DNA of 64,000 bases from Salvia splendens. Its lineage: Eukaryota > Streptophyta > Magnoliopsida > Lamiales > Lamiaceae. The position numbers were made by a program, and so were the translations under genes. The DNA is taken from positions 19,390,063 through 19,454,062 of the forward strand of contig NC_056049.1 of the NCBI RefSeq assembly GCF_004379255.2, read 5' to 3'. Below are positions 1 through 11,252 of the stretch, piece after piece; the first letter of the stretch is position 1; each line of letters opens with the position of its first letter. The notes beneath the pieces are model-generated. The model saw only the letters and a list, made by a program, of their open reading frames with translations. It was not told the DNA's origin and ran no database searches.

Positions 1-55
1 AATAGTAATAAAATATTAATATCATTAAGATGTTTTTATTTTAAAATTAAAATTA

Positions 56-304
56 GAGGGAACTATCTTTTTGGTATATCAACTATCCCAAATTACATAC
101 TTAATGAAAATGAGAGGGTAAATAGATTGAATTGTCATCATTGGCTTAAGGGTACTTTGATCATGAAAAAATTGAAAATAGCCAAAAAGTAGTTGAATTA
201 ATATTAACTTATAATTGATGAACCTTAAAAGATATTATGAAATGTTATGGACCAAATTTGCTCATTTGGGATAGTAGTTGGTGTACTAAAAAATATGTTC
301 CCTC
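56..304. mobile_element. MITE with long terminal inverted repeats
   Basis: A 249-bp sequence whose ends are imperfect inverted repeats of roughly 45 bp, starting GAGGGAAC on both sides. It is flanked by TA on each side, as expected for a Tc1/mariner-type MITE. There is no coding capacity. The superfamily is inferred from the TA target duplication only. Confidence 0.6.
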
Positions 305-442
305 TAATTTATAAAACAATACTATATAAAATCTAATGCCAAAAATCATATGTTTCAAATTTAATGTCATGGATAGAGTAATAATTAACCATTAAACAAA
401 CTAAATGACCCCTAATGCTAAGACACATAAAAGATATATATG

Positions 443-626
443 TTGTTTGGTTTGCAAAATTATATCTCAAATTAAATATGTAATGTGTTTGATTCAATCC
501 CACAACTTAATCCTATATGGATAATCATGAGATAATTGGTCATAGCTAACCTCCTATAACTAAAATAGTCTCACAACTCAATCCTAGATTATATTTTCGT
601 ATTATTTTATCTGGAAAACCGAACGC
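443..626. mobile_element. Small MITE-like repeat, related to the one at 44.5 kb
   Basis: The segment begins TTGTTTGGTTTGC and ends AAAACCGAACGCC, forming a short imperfect inverted repeat. Its reverse complement matches 44527-44674 over long stretches, including the AGATAAAATAATA and ATCTAG.GATTGA blocks. Two matching copies in one window make it a dispersed repeat. The rest of 305-946 shows no gene. Confidence 0.45.
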
Positions 627-1035
627 CACGAATAAATTATTTGGGATTGTCGCGTAGGATAAAATCGAAAGAAAAGGACTACTAATAGCGTGTATATTAA
701 TTCAAAAAGATACGGGTAAAAGATAGTACTCCGTAAAAGATATTATCCAGCCCCGCTGTATTTAATTTTCAGAGTCTGCATTGGCAAAAGAGGAATTAAT
801 ATATTCGTTTTGAATCCAAAAAAACGCTTTGAATTGCAGAAACAACACCAAAACGTAAATCTAAATCCAGTATAATAATCAGTCGATTATCATGCTATAA
901 TAATCAACCATTTGATCTCGCGAAATTCTTATGATTGTTTACCTTGTCAAAGCTTAGATGGAAACACAGTCTTCTCTTCCAATCCTAACAAACCGCAAAC
1001 ATCTGGATACAGAGACTTCCTAATCTCCGCGTACG

Positions 1036-1040
1036 CTTCG
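1036..1040. repeat. Target site duplication CTTCG (left copy)
   Basis: CTTCG at 1036-1040 is repeated at 3380-3384, directly outside the two ends of the LTR element. Five bases is the size made by retroviral-type integrase. The two copies fall on the same codon of the interrupted isomerase gene. Confidence 0.85.
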
Positions 1041-1393
1041 TGATACGATTATTATTATTATTATTATTATTTAGTTAGTTAATTATTGATTTGCATATCT
1101 TTTTCATATCTTTTGTTTTGTTCATTAAGTTAGTATCCACTATTATAAACGGTGGATTCCTCCGGGCAAGGACACGTCGTGTTTGAGCATTCTGGGACGC
1201 GTGAACAAGCTTCCCATTTTAACGATGAATTTTGGCAACCACAATAGTCATCCTTTGATGATTTTTTATGGAGGTGATGCAGGGAGACGCTCAACTATTC
1301 GGTGTATGTTTGACCCAGGAAGATTCCTCGACACTCATTGTTGCTTCATGGTGCTCACCTTGAGGACAAGGTGGATTTCAACCGTGGGGGAGT

Positions 1394-1400
1394 TGATACG

Positions 1401-1445
<45 letters not shown>

Positions 1446-1717
1446 TAGTTAGTTAATTATGGATTTGCATATCTTTTTAATATCTTTTGTCTTGTTCATT
1501 AAGTTAGTATCCACTATTATAAATAGTGGACATTGTTATTCATATTATTCATTCAAGAAATATCAATTATCCTTCTATTTTATTTTCTCTTATTCTCTTT
1601 CCTTTCAAACGTGCAAAACGCACAAAACCCTAATTTTGACGCCGGATTGATCGACGGGCAAAAGCTCCCGCGACGTTCGACGTAAAATCTACGAGTTAAG
1701 GAACTTCATCCTTAACA
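1394..1717 (+). repeat. LTR (5' of the complete unit)
   Basis: A 324-bp TG...CA repeat. An (ATT)n tract lies near its start. TATAAATAG at about 1516-1524, inside a small palindrome, is the probable U3 promoter. The segment after it (CAAAACCCTAATTTTG, then GCCGGATTGATCGACG) is the probable R-U5. Confidence 0.85.
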
Positions 1718-1761
1718 ATTGGTGCTTTCATCGTGATCTCTTCCTCCGAATCGCTGTCTAC

Positions 1762-3074
1762 ATGTCGTACAGCTACACCGGATATCAACTCCGGCAGGCG
1801 GATTACCACCCATGGCAGCCCGTATCTCAACCTCTGCTCCATCCGATCAGAGCGTTAGATCAACAACCATCATATCCATATCCACATGATGGGAGACTCC
1901 ACCCACAACACCATCCCTACCAAGCCCGTCAACCCACTTCCTGGGACCCGCCATGGCTGCGCCAAGAAACTGCGTATCAGCAACCATCGTCCTACGAGCC
2001 AGATTTGTACTCTCCACCACCCTCTTGTTGGGACTCGCCAAGGTTGTGCACGCAGCATGGATACTCTCAGCCTCATCAACCGCCTCAGCAGCCACACCAC
2101 ACCGCGCTCAGACAGCCCACTTGCTGGGACCCGCCATGGGTGCGCACGCAGCAGAGTTCTTCGACCTATGATCAACCGTCGTTGTTATATCCGCAAACTC
2201 CCGATCAACCGGATTGGCAATGTCTCCCAACGACTAATGATGTCGGCCATATGGAGCCTCTCGACATGCCACGTGATCCAGTGACACCGGAGTCTGAACC
2301 AAGCCTAACGGTGGCTGACTTGGCTTCACAGCTCGAGCGTTTGATTGCTATTGTCAGGGAATTGGGGTCTCAGATGGATTCACGTGAACGTTGCCTGGGT
2401 TATCCACACGCCGCAATGAGGCCGACGAGCCATCTCCGCACAGCCGCCCCATTGGCCGCTACAACTGCTGTCTCGTCCACGAATCTGCCCCCGCCAGCTC
2501 CTTCGTGCAGCCCCGATATCAATGGAGATGAGGGCGAATTGTTAGACGATGACCCACTCCCACTAGCCGTGATATCTCAGTCGGGCGACTCCAATACCAT
2601 TCCAACATCGATCCCTCATTTTGTACTTGTTTTCCCCGGTTCTATAAAATTGGGGATTTCAGAGGGTGTGAAACGCGACTGCTTTAGTTCTTCTCTCGGC
2701 AAGAGTAGAGTTACAGAGAAATTTCACAATTTGGATGATATAGGTTTTAATGATGGCGCGAATCCAATTGATGGTGATGTTGCAAGAATGAATCATCGAC
2801 CAAGATCGCTTGACGGTGATAAACGGTGGATTCCTCCGGGCAAGGACACGTCGTGTTTGAGCATTCTGGGACGCGTGGACAAGCTTCCCATTTTAACGAT
2901 GAATTTTGGCAACCACAATAGTCATCCTTTGATGATTTTTTATGGAGGTGATGCAGGGAGACGCTCAACTATTCGGTGTATGTTTGACCCAGGAAGATTC
3001 CTCGACACTCATTGTTGCTTCATGGTGCTCACCTTGAGGACAAGGTGGATTTCAACCGTGGGGGAGTTGATACG

Positions 3075-3107
<33 letters not shown>

Positions 3108-3114
3108 TAGTTAG
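1762..3114 (+). CDS. Repeat-rich polypeptide of the small LTR element (gag position)
   Basis: A 450-codon open frame starting 44 bp after the LTR and running into the 3' LTR, where the ATT tract encodes a poly-Leu tail. The first 150 residues are rich in Pro, Gln, Tyr and His and repeat a module of the type PT-[SC]-W-D-[PS]-P-[WR]. A predicted helical segment follows (about 185-215, LASQLERLIAIVRELG). The C-terminal part holds the block SCLSILGRVDKLPIL, which also occurs in the element at 14.8-17 kb. There is no CCHC zinc knuckle and no enzyme motif. The position is that of gag. The function is unknown, and I recognise no domain. Confidence 0.6.
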
Positions 3115-3379
3115 TTAATTATGGATTTGCATATCTTTTTAATATCTTTTGTCTTGTTCATTAAGTTAGTATCCACTATTATAAATAGTGGACATTGTTA
3201 TTCATATTATTCATTCAAGAAATATCAATTATCCTTCTATTTTATTTTCTCTTATTCTCTTTCCTTTCAAACGTGCAAAATGCACAAAACCCTAATTTTG
3301 ACGCCGGATTGATCGACGGGCAAAAGCTCCCGCGACGTTCGACGTAAAATCTACGAGTTAAGGAACTTCATCCTTAACA
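3068..3379 (+). repeat. LTR (3')
   Basis: A 312-bp copy of the LTR at 1394-1717, shorter by four ATT units, preceded by the purine tract GTGGGGGAG. Its last base abuts the second CTTCG at 3380-3384, inside the isomerase gene. On the minus strand its end supplies the premature tail and stop codon of the truncated isomerase frame. Confidence 0.85.
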
Positions 3380-4008
3380 CTTCGCCGCTCCACTCCTTCT
3401 TCCCCAATTCCTCCGCCGTCTGCACCGCCGCAGCCGCCATCTCCTCCACGGAATCGTACGCCGCATCGGCCCCGATCTTCGCCGCGCGGAGCGCCAATCC
3501 CCGCCTCGCTGCGCTGGAGCCTACTTTCCCCTTGATCAGAGCCGTGAAGTAATCCGGCAGGCTCATGCCGATATCGAGCTCGCTCAGATACAGCACCGCT
3601 CTCGATTTCGTCATCACGACGTAGTCGTGGCTAATCGCGAGGATCAGCCCTGCCGCCGCCGCATGTCCGGTCACGGCGGCGACGGTCGGCATAGGGAGCG
3701 AGAGGAGGTCGGAGACGACGCCTCGGAACAGATTCACCATGTTGATGACCTCCGCCGCCGCCGCGTCAGCGGCGACGGCCTGCGCGTGGCGGAGGTCGAA
3801 GCCGTTGGAGAAGAATCGGCCTTCGGCTTGAGTGACGAGCGCCGATCCGGGGACGGCTTGCGATCTGACTTCGGATAGCGCCGCGCGGATGGCGGCGATG
3901 AGCGTAGGGTTGAGGCGGTGCTCCTGGTCTTTCTTGGAGGCGCCGGTTAGCGTGAGGAAGAAAATACTTCCACGCTTCTCTAACGTACACATGCTGCGCG
4001 TAGGATAA

Positions 4009-5445
4009 GAGGGTCCACTATAAGGCGGACACGCCTAATAGCCCCGCCCCAGTTTTTGTCCATAGCCCCAATCTTGTTGTTCATAGCCCCAAAATTCTAT
4101 TTCCGCCACTATAGTGGACACCTCCAATAGCCCCATATTTTATAATCAATTTTTATTTTTAAATATTTTTAGTTTCAATCAAGTGTAATTTAAATAATCG
4201 CAGTGTAAATAACTAGAATACGAGGTAATTGGGCCGAATATTCATTGTATTGCAAACCGGTATAATTATACAATGAATAATTAAAAAAAATACAACTATA
4301 AAACTCCGGCACCGTCTACTCGGTGTCGGAGTCGGCTTCCTCGTCTTCTTCTCCTCCTCCTCCTCTTCCTCTCTCGCTGCTGCCGGCCGCGGTATCCCCA
4401 GGCGCATTATCAACCAACCCCAGTCGACTCTCAATCCGATTGATGAGCCTCTTGTAGACGTTCCTGACGTACGGGTCAGTTTCCCCTGCGTATGACCTGC
4501 ATACGTCTTGCAGTTGTTGCATCAACTGCACGTCTATGGTATTGGCCAATACCTCGTGGGGTTGCACCGTGGGCTGTGGGATTGGGGAGGGCTGTTGGAT
4601 GCGCGATCCCGACGTGGCCAGTGCCACGACGGCCGCCTCCGCCCCTACCGCCTCCGCCCCGACTGCCGCTACCTCCTCGGGTCGGAACGGGCGTTTCCAC
4701 CGATGTTGCCGGCGTATCTGGGATGCCAGAACTGAGCAGACCCATCATAGTATCAAACGCGTCTTGATCTGCCTCGGTGAACGGAGATTGGCTGGCTTGG
4801 AAAGGGGAACCCGGACGCGGATGGTGAAGCGTGTCTAGGTTGGGTCTGTAATCTCCAAATGCGGAACGACTCAGATTCCGCTGTAAAGGTGGCGGAGTTG
4901 GAGAAGACCTCCACGACTGAGATGGAGGAAGGGGTGGACTCGATGCCCACGTTGGGGGAGATTGATTCCAACTCCGAGGCTGGGACGGAGTCGCATATCC
5001 GCCAAAGCCCGACGGCTGAGAAGCATATCCGCCAAAGCCTGACGGCGAGAAGGATAGCCCGAGGGGTTTGATGGATTGCTGCCATATCCCGATTCCTGAG
5101 AGTCGGGTGATTCGTCGTCTCCTCGGTGTATTTTTAGAGAGTGGTTGTGTAGATAGTGGGTGGAGGGATTTTGTGAAAATGGTGAAAAATAGATGGTGGG
5201 GAATGGTATTTATAGAGGAAAAAAACAAAAAAAATTTGAAATTGGCGCCGCATGTGCCGCGGCGAATCGTCCCCACTATGGTCGCCGCGCCTATAGGCAC
5301 GGCTATGCCCCCGCCGCGTCCTCGCCCTGCACCCGGCGATCGCCCGTCCGCCCACCATCGCCGCGCCCGCCGCGTCCGCCCCCGGGGCGGACAACCTTGC
5401 CACTATAGCCCGCCCGCCGCCGCATCCACTCCATAGTGGATACCC
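4009..5445 (-). mobile_element. Harbinger-type element carrying an ORF1 remnant
   Basis: The ends GGGTCCACTATA (4011) and TAGTGGATACCC (to 5445) form an imperfect inverted repeat, with TAA at 4006-4008 and 5446-5448. A three-base TAA/TTA target is typical of PIF/Harbinger. The GC-rich interior reads on the minus strand as a low-complexity protein, with SGFGGYASQPSGFGGYA and Pro/Ser/Gln-rich repeats. It then shifts frame to an acidic end (LMQQLQDVCRSYAGETD, ...EEDEEADSDTE). This resembles Harbinger ORF1 proteins without the central Myb/SANT domain. No transposase is present. The element begins 17 bp upstream of the isomerase ATG. Confidence 0.6.
4316..5085 (-). pseudogene. Harbinger ORF1-like remnant
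   Basis: Two minus-strand frames carry the plausible coding signal. The upstream frame (about 5080-4640) is rich in Gly, Phe, Ser and Pro and continues as FTEADQDAFDTMMGLLSSG and a Gly/Arg-rich stretch. The downstream frame (4627-4316) reads QQPSPIPQPTVQPHEVLAN, then LMQQLQDVCRSYAGETDPYV, and ends in an acidic tail and stop. The trihelix/Myb-like DNA-binding region expected between them is missing, and the frame changes around 4630. The assignment rests on resemblance to ORF1 products of plant Harbinger elements as I remember them. Confidence 0.45.
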
Positions 5446-5448
5446 TAA

Positions 5449-6599
5449 AGGAAGGATGAGGTGATTGGAAATATTATACTTGGTATTTATGGGGGGGCGA
5501 GGTACGAAATATTTTATTTTGTGAGGGGCGAATATGAAATGTTTTAGGATTTGTTGCAGATGATTCTCGCGGAATTGGATAGGAACAAAATTTGCTGAAA
5601 TTGATGACCTACCCGTTTTATATTTCTAAAATATGAATGACAAGTACTAAAATCGAAAATGAATTGTAAAGGTAAATTAAAATCGAAAAAGTGTAATGAA
5701 GACTCTTGTCGAATAGTGCATAAAAATAGAAAAGGCGGTGTAACCAAAGAAAATAGAAAAGCGGAATAATAGAAAATAGACCATGTTTATCATGTTCTAG
5801 GTCGCTCTACTCTGCCATGTCATTTTATAAAATAAAAAATAAAAAATAAAAAATAAAAAAATGGTCTCTTCTGGTGGATCAAATCTCTTTCTTTCTTCTA
5901 TACATTCACCAATGAAATTGTATGTTTTGGCACCGTTATTAATGCTCAATTATTTTTCATAAAATTCATTCATTTTCAATATATTATATTAAAAATTTTA
6001 AAACAATATTCAAATTCATAATTTTCATTTTCTATAAATTTTTACATAATTTCTTTCTTCATTTATAATCCATTTTTATTTACTACAATTTCTTATTTTT
6101 TCAGTACTATTAATTATTTATCCTTCATTTTGTACACAATTGTGTAATTTTGTTTTTTACGATTTGTTTGTCTATATTTTTTAATTTGTTATTTTTTGTG
6201 TTTTTAATTTATGATAAACACTTTACCTTTTCTTTTACAAACACATGAGGAAAAGAGGTCAACAGATGAGTCATTTCAAAGTAAGGGGTAGTACGATAGA
6301 AAGTAAAAATAAAAGGGTAGCCGGGTTGAGCGAGTTAATCAATCAGGTTGATCAAGTCAGAAATCAAGTCAAAAAAAATAATTAAAAAAATAATAATAAT
6401 AAAAAGGGGTTGAGAAAAAGAGGGCAGGAAAAAGTTGTAACCTGACCCGGTAAGTAGAAAGTTAGAAAAATAAGCCAAATGCTAAAAGTCGCCACTTGAC
6501 CAAGTAAGGTATCTAGTGGCAAAATAAAAAGTTCAAATCTTTAGTCTCTTGACTCATATGTTTTTCTTTTTACGGTTTATATTTTTAAACTTAAAACCC
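5449..6599. other. AT-rich intergenic stretch
   Basis: No supported gene. Short (AAAAT)n-type runs occur at 5825-5860, and AT-rich sequence without a long open frame fills the rest. Confidence 0.6.
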
Positions 6600-8200
6600 C
6601 TAGGACCCTACCTTGATACACCACTACGCCTAAGCCCCATTACACCCGAAACGAAGACCTTGAGGAACTATCTTGTGCAATCCGATTCAAGGTATTAAAT
6701 TTGTGGCAATGCCGAGTGAACAGTCCTAACATCTCTGGTGAGAAATGAGTGATTGAGTGAATCCAACAGTGGTTTCAAAATTGAGCAATCTTACGAACTG
6801 ACACATTGTTCAAGTAAAAGTGAAAAGGAAGAAGCATAAACTGCTGGCAAATGGATTGACCTCGACCTCGGGTATGATTGTTGAAATTTATTCGATCTAA
6901 TGCATCTATGTGAATATGTGTTTTTATTTCGAGTCTTGTTTTCTCTTTTCGTCTTCTTTTACTTTCTTGAAATGAGTAAACCATGCCTGAAATTTGTCTT
7001 ATCTTTTTCTTTTCTTTTTCTTTATACTTGGGGACAAGTATGTTTTAAGTGTGAGCAGTTTGATAAGGCTCATTTCATGCATCGGTTTAGGGGTAAAATG
7101 TACGCTACTTGATCGGTTTTATCGCGCAAAGCAAGTGTTAAATGTGCAGAAATGCCGCTTGACCAAGGCAACAAGGCCAAACTGATCAAACAAGTACAAA
7201 ATGCGAAAAATGCCATAAAGCGGGGGAGTTGATCAAGGGGGTATTTAAGCAGTCAAGGAGGGGACCACTGGCTTCCAGAATAAGGACATGTGAGGCAATG
7301 AGCTGGATGGTGCGCATCATTCTGTTATCAAGGACAACGTTCTAGAAGGAGGCACATGCTGATATATGAGACGCAAGGACGGAACTGAGTCATGAATTTG
7401 TTACTGAAAAGCGTCATCATTCTAGAAGGAAAGCACGTAGCAATCGATGAGTCGCTCACTCTCAGCGTGAGCGAATATTCCCTGCCAAGATCGTTATCCA
7501 GCTGGAGGTCGTTGCCGAGCTTATAAATAGAGAATGTGCCACCACGAAAGAATCCGATCTTTTACTTTTCGTCTTTAGTTTAGTTAGTTCTCTAGTTTAG
7601 TCCAATCATCTAGATAGTTTAGATAAAGTAATGCTTAGTTAGAGAAAAGGGCGACCGAAGGGAGCGCTACAGAATACTCTATATCTGTCAGCGTTGTCTC
7701 AAGTTTCCTGCCGAGGATCTTCTCGGTTTACTTGCTTTTGTATTTTCCGAAGTGTTAGCTTAGTTTAATTTCAAGTTGTTTTGTAGTTAAAGTTTCGAGC
7801 TTTTTGTATTTCGCATGTTCGCTGCACTCGTTTGGATTCTGAATATAAAATCGAAGTTGTTCTGTTTTCGTCATCATGTTTACTGTTCCAAGTAGTTAAT
7901 TTTCATTCCAGTCTGAAATTCAATTGACCCAGTAGTTAAAATTCCCTTGAGCAAGTAGTTAGTTACTTTTCTGTCTAAGGTAAATCAGTAGTTAAAAACT
8001 CCCAAAAGTTAAAGCGTGGCAGCAGCCAACCCCCTGTTTACTACTCACACACTTGATACACGAGCTTCTCTGTGGGATCGACCCCGAACTTGTCGTTTTA
8101 CTGTTAAAGTAGTGCAAAATTGGGGGTTTATAAATTACATTGGTGGCGTGCGAGAGCGAGAGCAACTTGATCAAGTAGCAACGACATTTGCTAGCTGATC
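6600..8200 (+). mobile_element. Degenerate LTR retrotransposon end with one LTR
   Basis: At 7031-7060 the sequence GGGGACAAGTATGTTTTAAG resembles the 3' internal end of plant LTR elements. It leads directly into a probable LTR starting TGATAAGGC at 7061. Near the far end (about 8065-8090) lies TCTCTGTGGGATCGACCCC, a phrase that recurs in degenerate form on the minus strand of the insertion at 54453-55951, which also starts TGATAAG. No coding domain survives. The right limit near 8200 is approximate. Confidence 0.4.
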
Positions 8201-8261
8201 CATCCGGTTCAGTTATCTCTTCTATATAACTTGAATCAAAGAAAACAGCAAGTCGCATCCG

Positions 8262-9815
8262 CAGGTCCGCCAAGCATCCACAATAGCGGACGTCCTGACG
8301 GACGTCATCGGCTTGTCCGTCGGTGACGTCCGCTATTGGGGCGAACGTCCGCACAACGGACGTCTCAGACGGACGAGAGGTCATCTGCGGGTGTGCGCGG
8401 ACGTCCGTCCTCTCGTCCGCTATTGTGGTGCGTCGACAGACGTCCCAGTGGACGTCCCAATTTTCGATATATATATTTTTTAACTCTATATATATGGCTC
8501 GTTGCACTTCATTTCATTTGCACCACTTGTATTAACGAGTTTCTCTTCCTTCTCTCTACATTTCTCATTTATTAGTGGATCCAAAAATGGCTAGTGGTAG
8601 TGGTGGGGAGGTTGATGACGTGAGGCGGCAAATTACCGAAGAGTTGCTGGCCTATAAGTCCGCGGAGATAAATCGGTTGATACAAGCTTACTTGCAGCAG
8701 CAGCAGCAGCCGGCAGTACCTTGCCTCATCTTTCATCGAGCTGTAGTTTCCCGTGACCATGTCGTTGCCCACCAACGGTTGTTTGACGACTACTTTGCCG
8801 AGCAGCCGCGGTCCGGGGAAAACTTTTTCCGGCGGCGTTTTAGGATGCACCGGGATCTATTTATGAGTATCGTGAACGCTTTAGAGCGATGATACAAGTA
8901 TTTCAGGTTCAGGGAGGATGCGAGTGGTAGACCCAGTCACACGCCTATACAGAAGTGCACTCCCACAATCAGGCAGTTGGCCTACGGAGGAGCGGCCGAC
9001 ATGTTCGACGAGTACCTCCACATAGGCGAGACGACTGCCCGCGATTGCCTGCGACATTTTTGTACGGGCTTCATTCACATATTCGGGGAAAGGTATCTTC
9101 AAAAGCCTACCCCCGAACACTGCCAAGCTCTGATGGATATGCACGGGACGGTGCACGGGTTTCTCGGCATGTAGGGCAACATAGATTGTATGCATTGAGA
9201 ATGGAAGAACTGCCCTGCCACCTGGAAAGGGACGTACACGACCGGTTTCAAAGGCAAGAATCCCACGATGATCCTCGAATCGGTGGCTGAATACCGGATA
9301 TGGATTTGGCATGCGTATTTTGGGGTAGCCGTGTCGAACAACGACATCAACGTCCTCCAGTCGTCGCCCCTTTTCAACGAGCAGTGCATGGGCGTTGGTC
9401 CGGCCATTAGTTTCATCGCCAACGACAACCAGCATGATATGGGCTACTATCGGCGGATGAGATATACCCTAGGTGGCCCGTCTTTGTGAAGATGATCAGA
9501 TGCCCAACTGATCCAAAGAAGATCTACTTTGCGGAACGACAGGAGGCGGCGCGCAAGGATGTGGATCGGGCATTTGGTGTGCTCCAGGCTCGATGGGCGG
9601 CAGTGAAGGGTCCGACACGGTTGTGGTATGAGGACTGCATTGTCGAAAATGAAGGTGCAGAACTGACTAATTGGGCCAATGAAGATGCTACCGGTGCCGG
9701 TCCAAACCACGACGTGGCCACCGCCAATGTACGAATGGGGATACCTCATGGGGAAACCGATCGGGTCCGTGCATTTGCCGATAAGTGACAGCAAGAAGCC
9801 CATATTCAACTTTAA
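8262..9815 (+). mobile_element. Decayed PIF/Harbinger transposon, 3' end missing
   Basis: The left part (8262-8460) is dense in GACGTC and GGACG motifs in both orientations, starting near GCATCCACAATAGCGGACG. Such subterminal palindrome clusters are candidate transposase-binding sites. The transposase pseudogene follows. Similarity to the 60-kb copy stops at about 9815 and no right terminal repeat was found, so the element is truncated. Confidence 0.6.
8587..9788 (+). pseudogene. Harbinger transposase pseudogene
   Basis: A DDE-type nuclease of the PIF/Harbinger family. The frame starts MASGSGGEVDD, passes FFRRRFRMHRDLF and RQLAYGGAADMFDEYLHIGE, then GNIDCMH (first Asp) and VSNNDINVL (second Asp). 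Stops interrupt it after NALER, after VHGFLGM and after DCMH. A one-base shift near 9480 moves it to the frame that reads MIRCPTDPKKIYFAERQEAA. At the third catalytic position it reads VDRAFGVL where the family has Glu (the 60-kb copy reads VELAFGVL). About 15 residues around IMYACIIMHNM are deleted. It is inactive by several independent defects. Confidence 0.8.
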
Positions 9816-11252
9816 AAAACTGATCGAGTCCGTAAATCGGTCATATGTTTAAGACCAAAATAGTATTATAATCTTTTAAGAAATGTCATTTAGAATTCGA
9901 CATTCCAAATAGTAAAATGTATCCGTTAAAACAATGGGAGTATTAATTATGACGAACACATATATAAGAATTTAACTTAACTAGGAGTCTCTTGATTTCA
10001 AGAGGTTTTATATTCATTGTGTTTTTATGATTAATTATAATCTGTTTTGATTGTGCAATTATTGGCCTTAGGTGTCGTTTAGTGTGAAATAGGAGTATAT
10101 TTGAAATTCAGTATCTATATTACATGTCGAAATATCATATTTCCAAAAAATTATTGAAACATTCATTTTTGCCTTTTCTATTTTCTATTAGTTGTGGTGT
10201 TGTTTAATGGCGGAAAAGTGCCAAGGACAGACAATTGAGATCGATTTGGGGACGACATATTTTTTGATTATCTATATTATTATTATTTCTTCCTACTTAC
10301 TTTATTCTTTTTACTTTATTAACAAAAATAACACTATATCAAATTTTCTTTGAAATGAAAATGTTTGATTTTGTATCGATGGACGATAGATGAGTGGGTG
10401 AGTGAAAGATAGTATAATCTAATAATATTGGAGGAATGTAACTATTATAATTTCTATGTGTATAGAATCATTAATAAATATTTAATTTAATCAATTTGGA
10501 ATTGTGTATGTGTGTGGCAGAGTGAGTGTGGGAGGATAGTTTTTTTATCACACTTAAATTAGCAACGACATGGCGTGATTAATAATTAGTGAATGGTATT
10601 TAAATATTTAATTTATGGTAATTAAATTCATAAATAGTTCAAATTTATTTTGACAATTAATATTAAAGATTCTAACAAAATATGATCACTTTTTGAATAA
10701 AAAAGATATTGATTTCTAAAATTATAACCTTTAGCCTAATTCTACTATTTTCCATAAATTTTAAAATTTTCATCTAAAATATATAATAAATTGTATATTT
10801 ATTTGCTATTTCCAACATGATTCGAATATGATATTTCTGCAAAAAATTTATGCTGAGTGGGTAACTGTAAAATATTTAAGATATTTTAGACTACTTAAAA
10901 AGGCACCTAGTTAGTCGGCTATAGTAATGATCTGTCATGAAAATAACAAATGAATGTAAAATTTATAATAGTTTAAATTAATTTTAAAATTCTTAAAAAA
11001 TACCAAAATTTGGCAAAATATTTATAATATTAATAACAAATTTCTAAAAAAAACATAAATGTGTAGCGCCCAAATATTTTTTTGGCAAACGCTTGAAAAA
11101 ATACTACTCGTATTCTAGAAGGTGCAGCTGAATGTAAAGCAGAGGATTTTCGATTTCACTGCTAAAACTTTCTGTAGATCTGCAGAATCCTCTAAATTTC
11201 TTCATTCGTCGCTTTCACGCATCCTGGTTTGCTGTTATTCTATTCCGTTATC
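9816..11252. other. AT-rich intergenic region upstream of the SNARE gene
   Basis: No gene is seen. The last 150 bp before 11253 become less AT-rich (TTCATTCGTCGCTTTCACGC) and probably hold the 5' UTR of the SNARE gene. Confidence 0.5.

Larger units (their letters stand above)
1041..3379 (+). mobile_element. Non-autonomous LTR retroelement with a partial extra unit
   Basis: A single insertion flanked by CTTCG. Order: LTR start 1041-1150, internal 3' end 1151-1393, full LTR 1394-1717, internal region 1718-3067, full LTR 3068-3379. Each full LTR starts TGATACG and ends TTAACA. The internal region begins with the primer-site-like TTGGTGCTTTCATCGTGA and ends with the purine tract GTGGGGGAG. The two full LTRs differ almost only in the number of ATT repeats (324 versus 312 bp) plus one visible substitution, so the insertion is young. 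No protease, integrase, reverse transcriptase or RNase H is encoded, so it must be mobilised in trans. Confidence 0.85.
947..3992 (-). pseudogene. ECI2: Peroxisomal enoyl-CoA delta isomerase (ECI/IBR10-like), split by an LTR element
   Basis: This is a crotonase-fold enzyme that shifts double bonds of unsaturated enoyl-CoAs for peroxisomal beta-oxidation (family knowledge). The gene has one exon. Codons 1-204 run 3992 to 3380, starting MCTLEKRG, with FFSNGFDL, the GHAAAAGLIL oxyanion-hole region (about 109-118) and SELDIG (about 137-142). The LTR element at 1041-3379 then interrupts codon 205. The remaining 89 nt continue in the same frame at 1035-947 and end in the peroxisome signal SKL followed by TGA. 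Removing the element and one copy of the CTTCG target duplication gives 702 nt, or 233 residues, near the roughly 240 of plant homologs. The interrupted frame instead reads into the LTR and ends after nine foreign residues (LRMKFLNS-type tail), losing SKL. The segment around residues 165-175 also looks some ten residues shorter than homologs. The gene probably no longer makes a peroxisomal enzyme. Confidence 0.88.

Noticed and set aside
1183..1452. Open frame ending in a run of leucines
   Set aside because: It is the 3' internal fragment of the small LTR element read into the (ATT)n tract of the LTR. The poly-Leu is a product of the microsatellite.
4492..5436. Several plus-strand open frames in a GC-rich block
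   Set aside because: Antisense shadows of the Harbinger ORF1 remnant; low complexity and no family resemblance.
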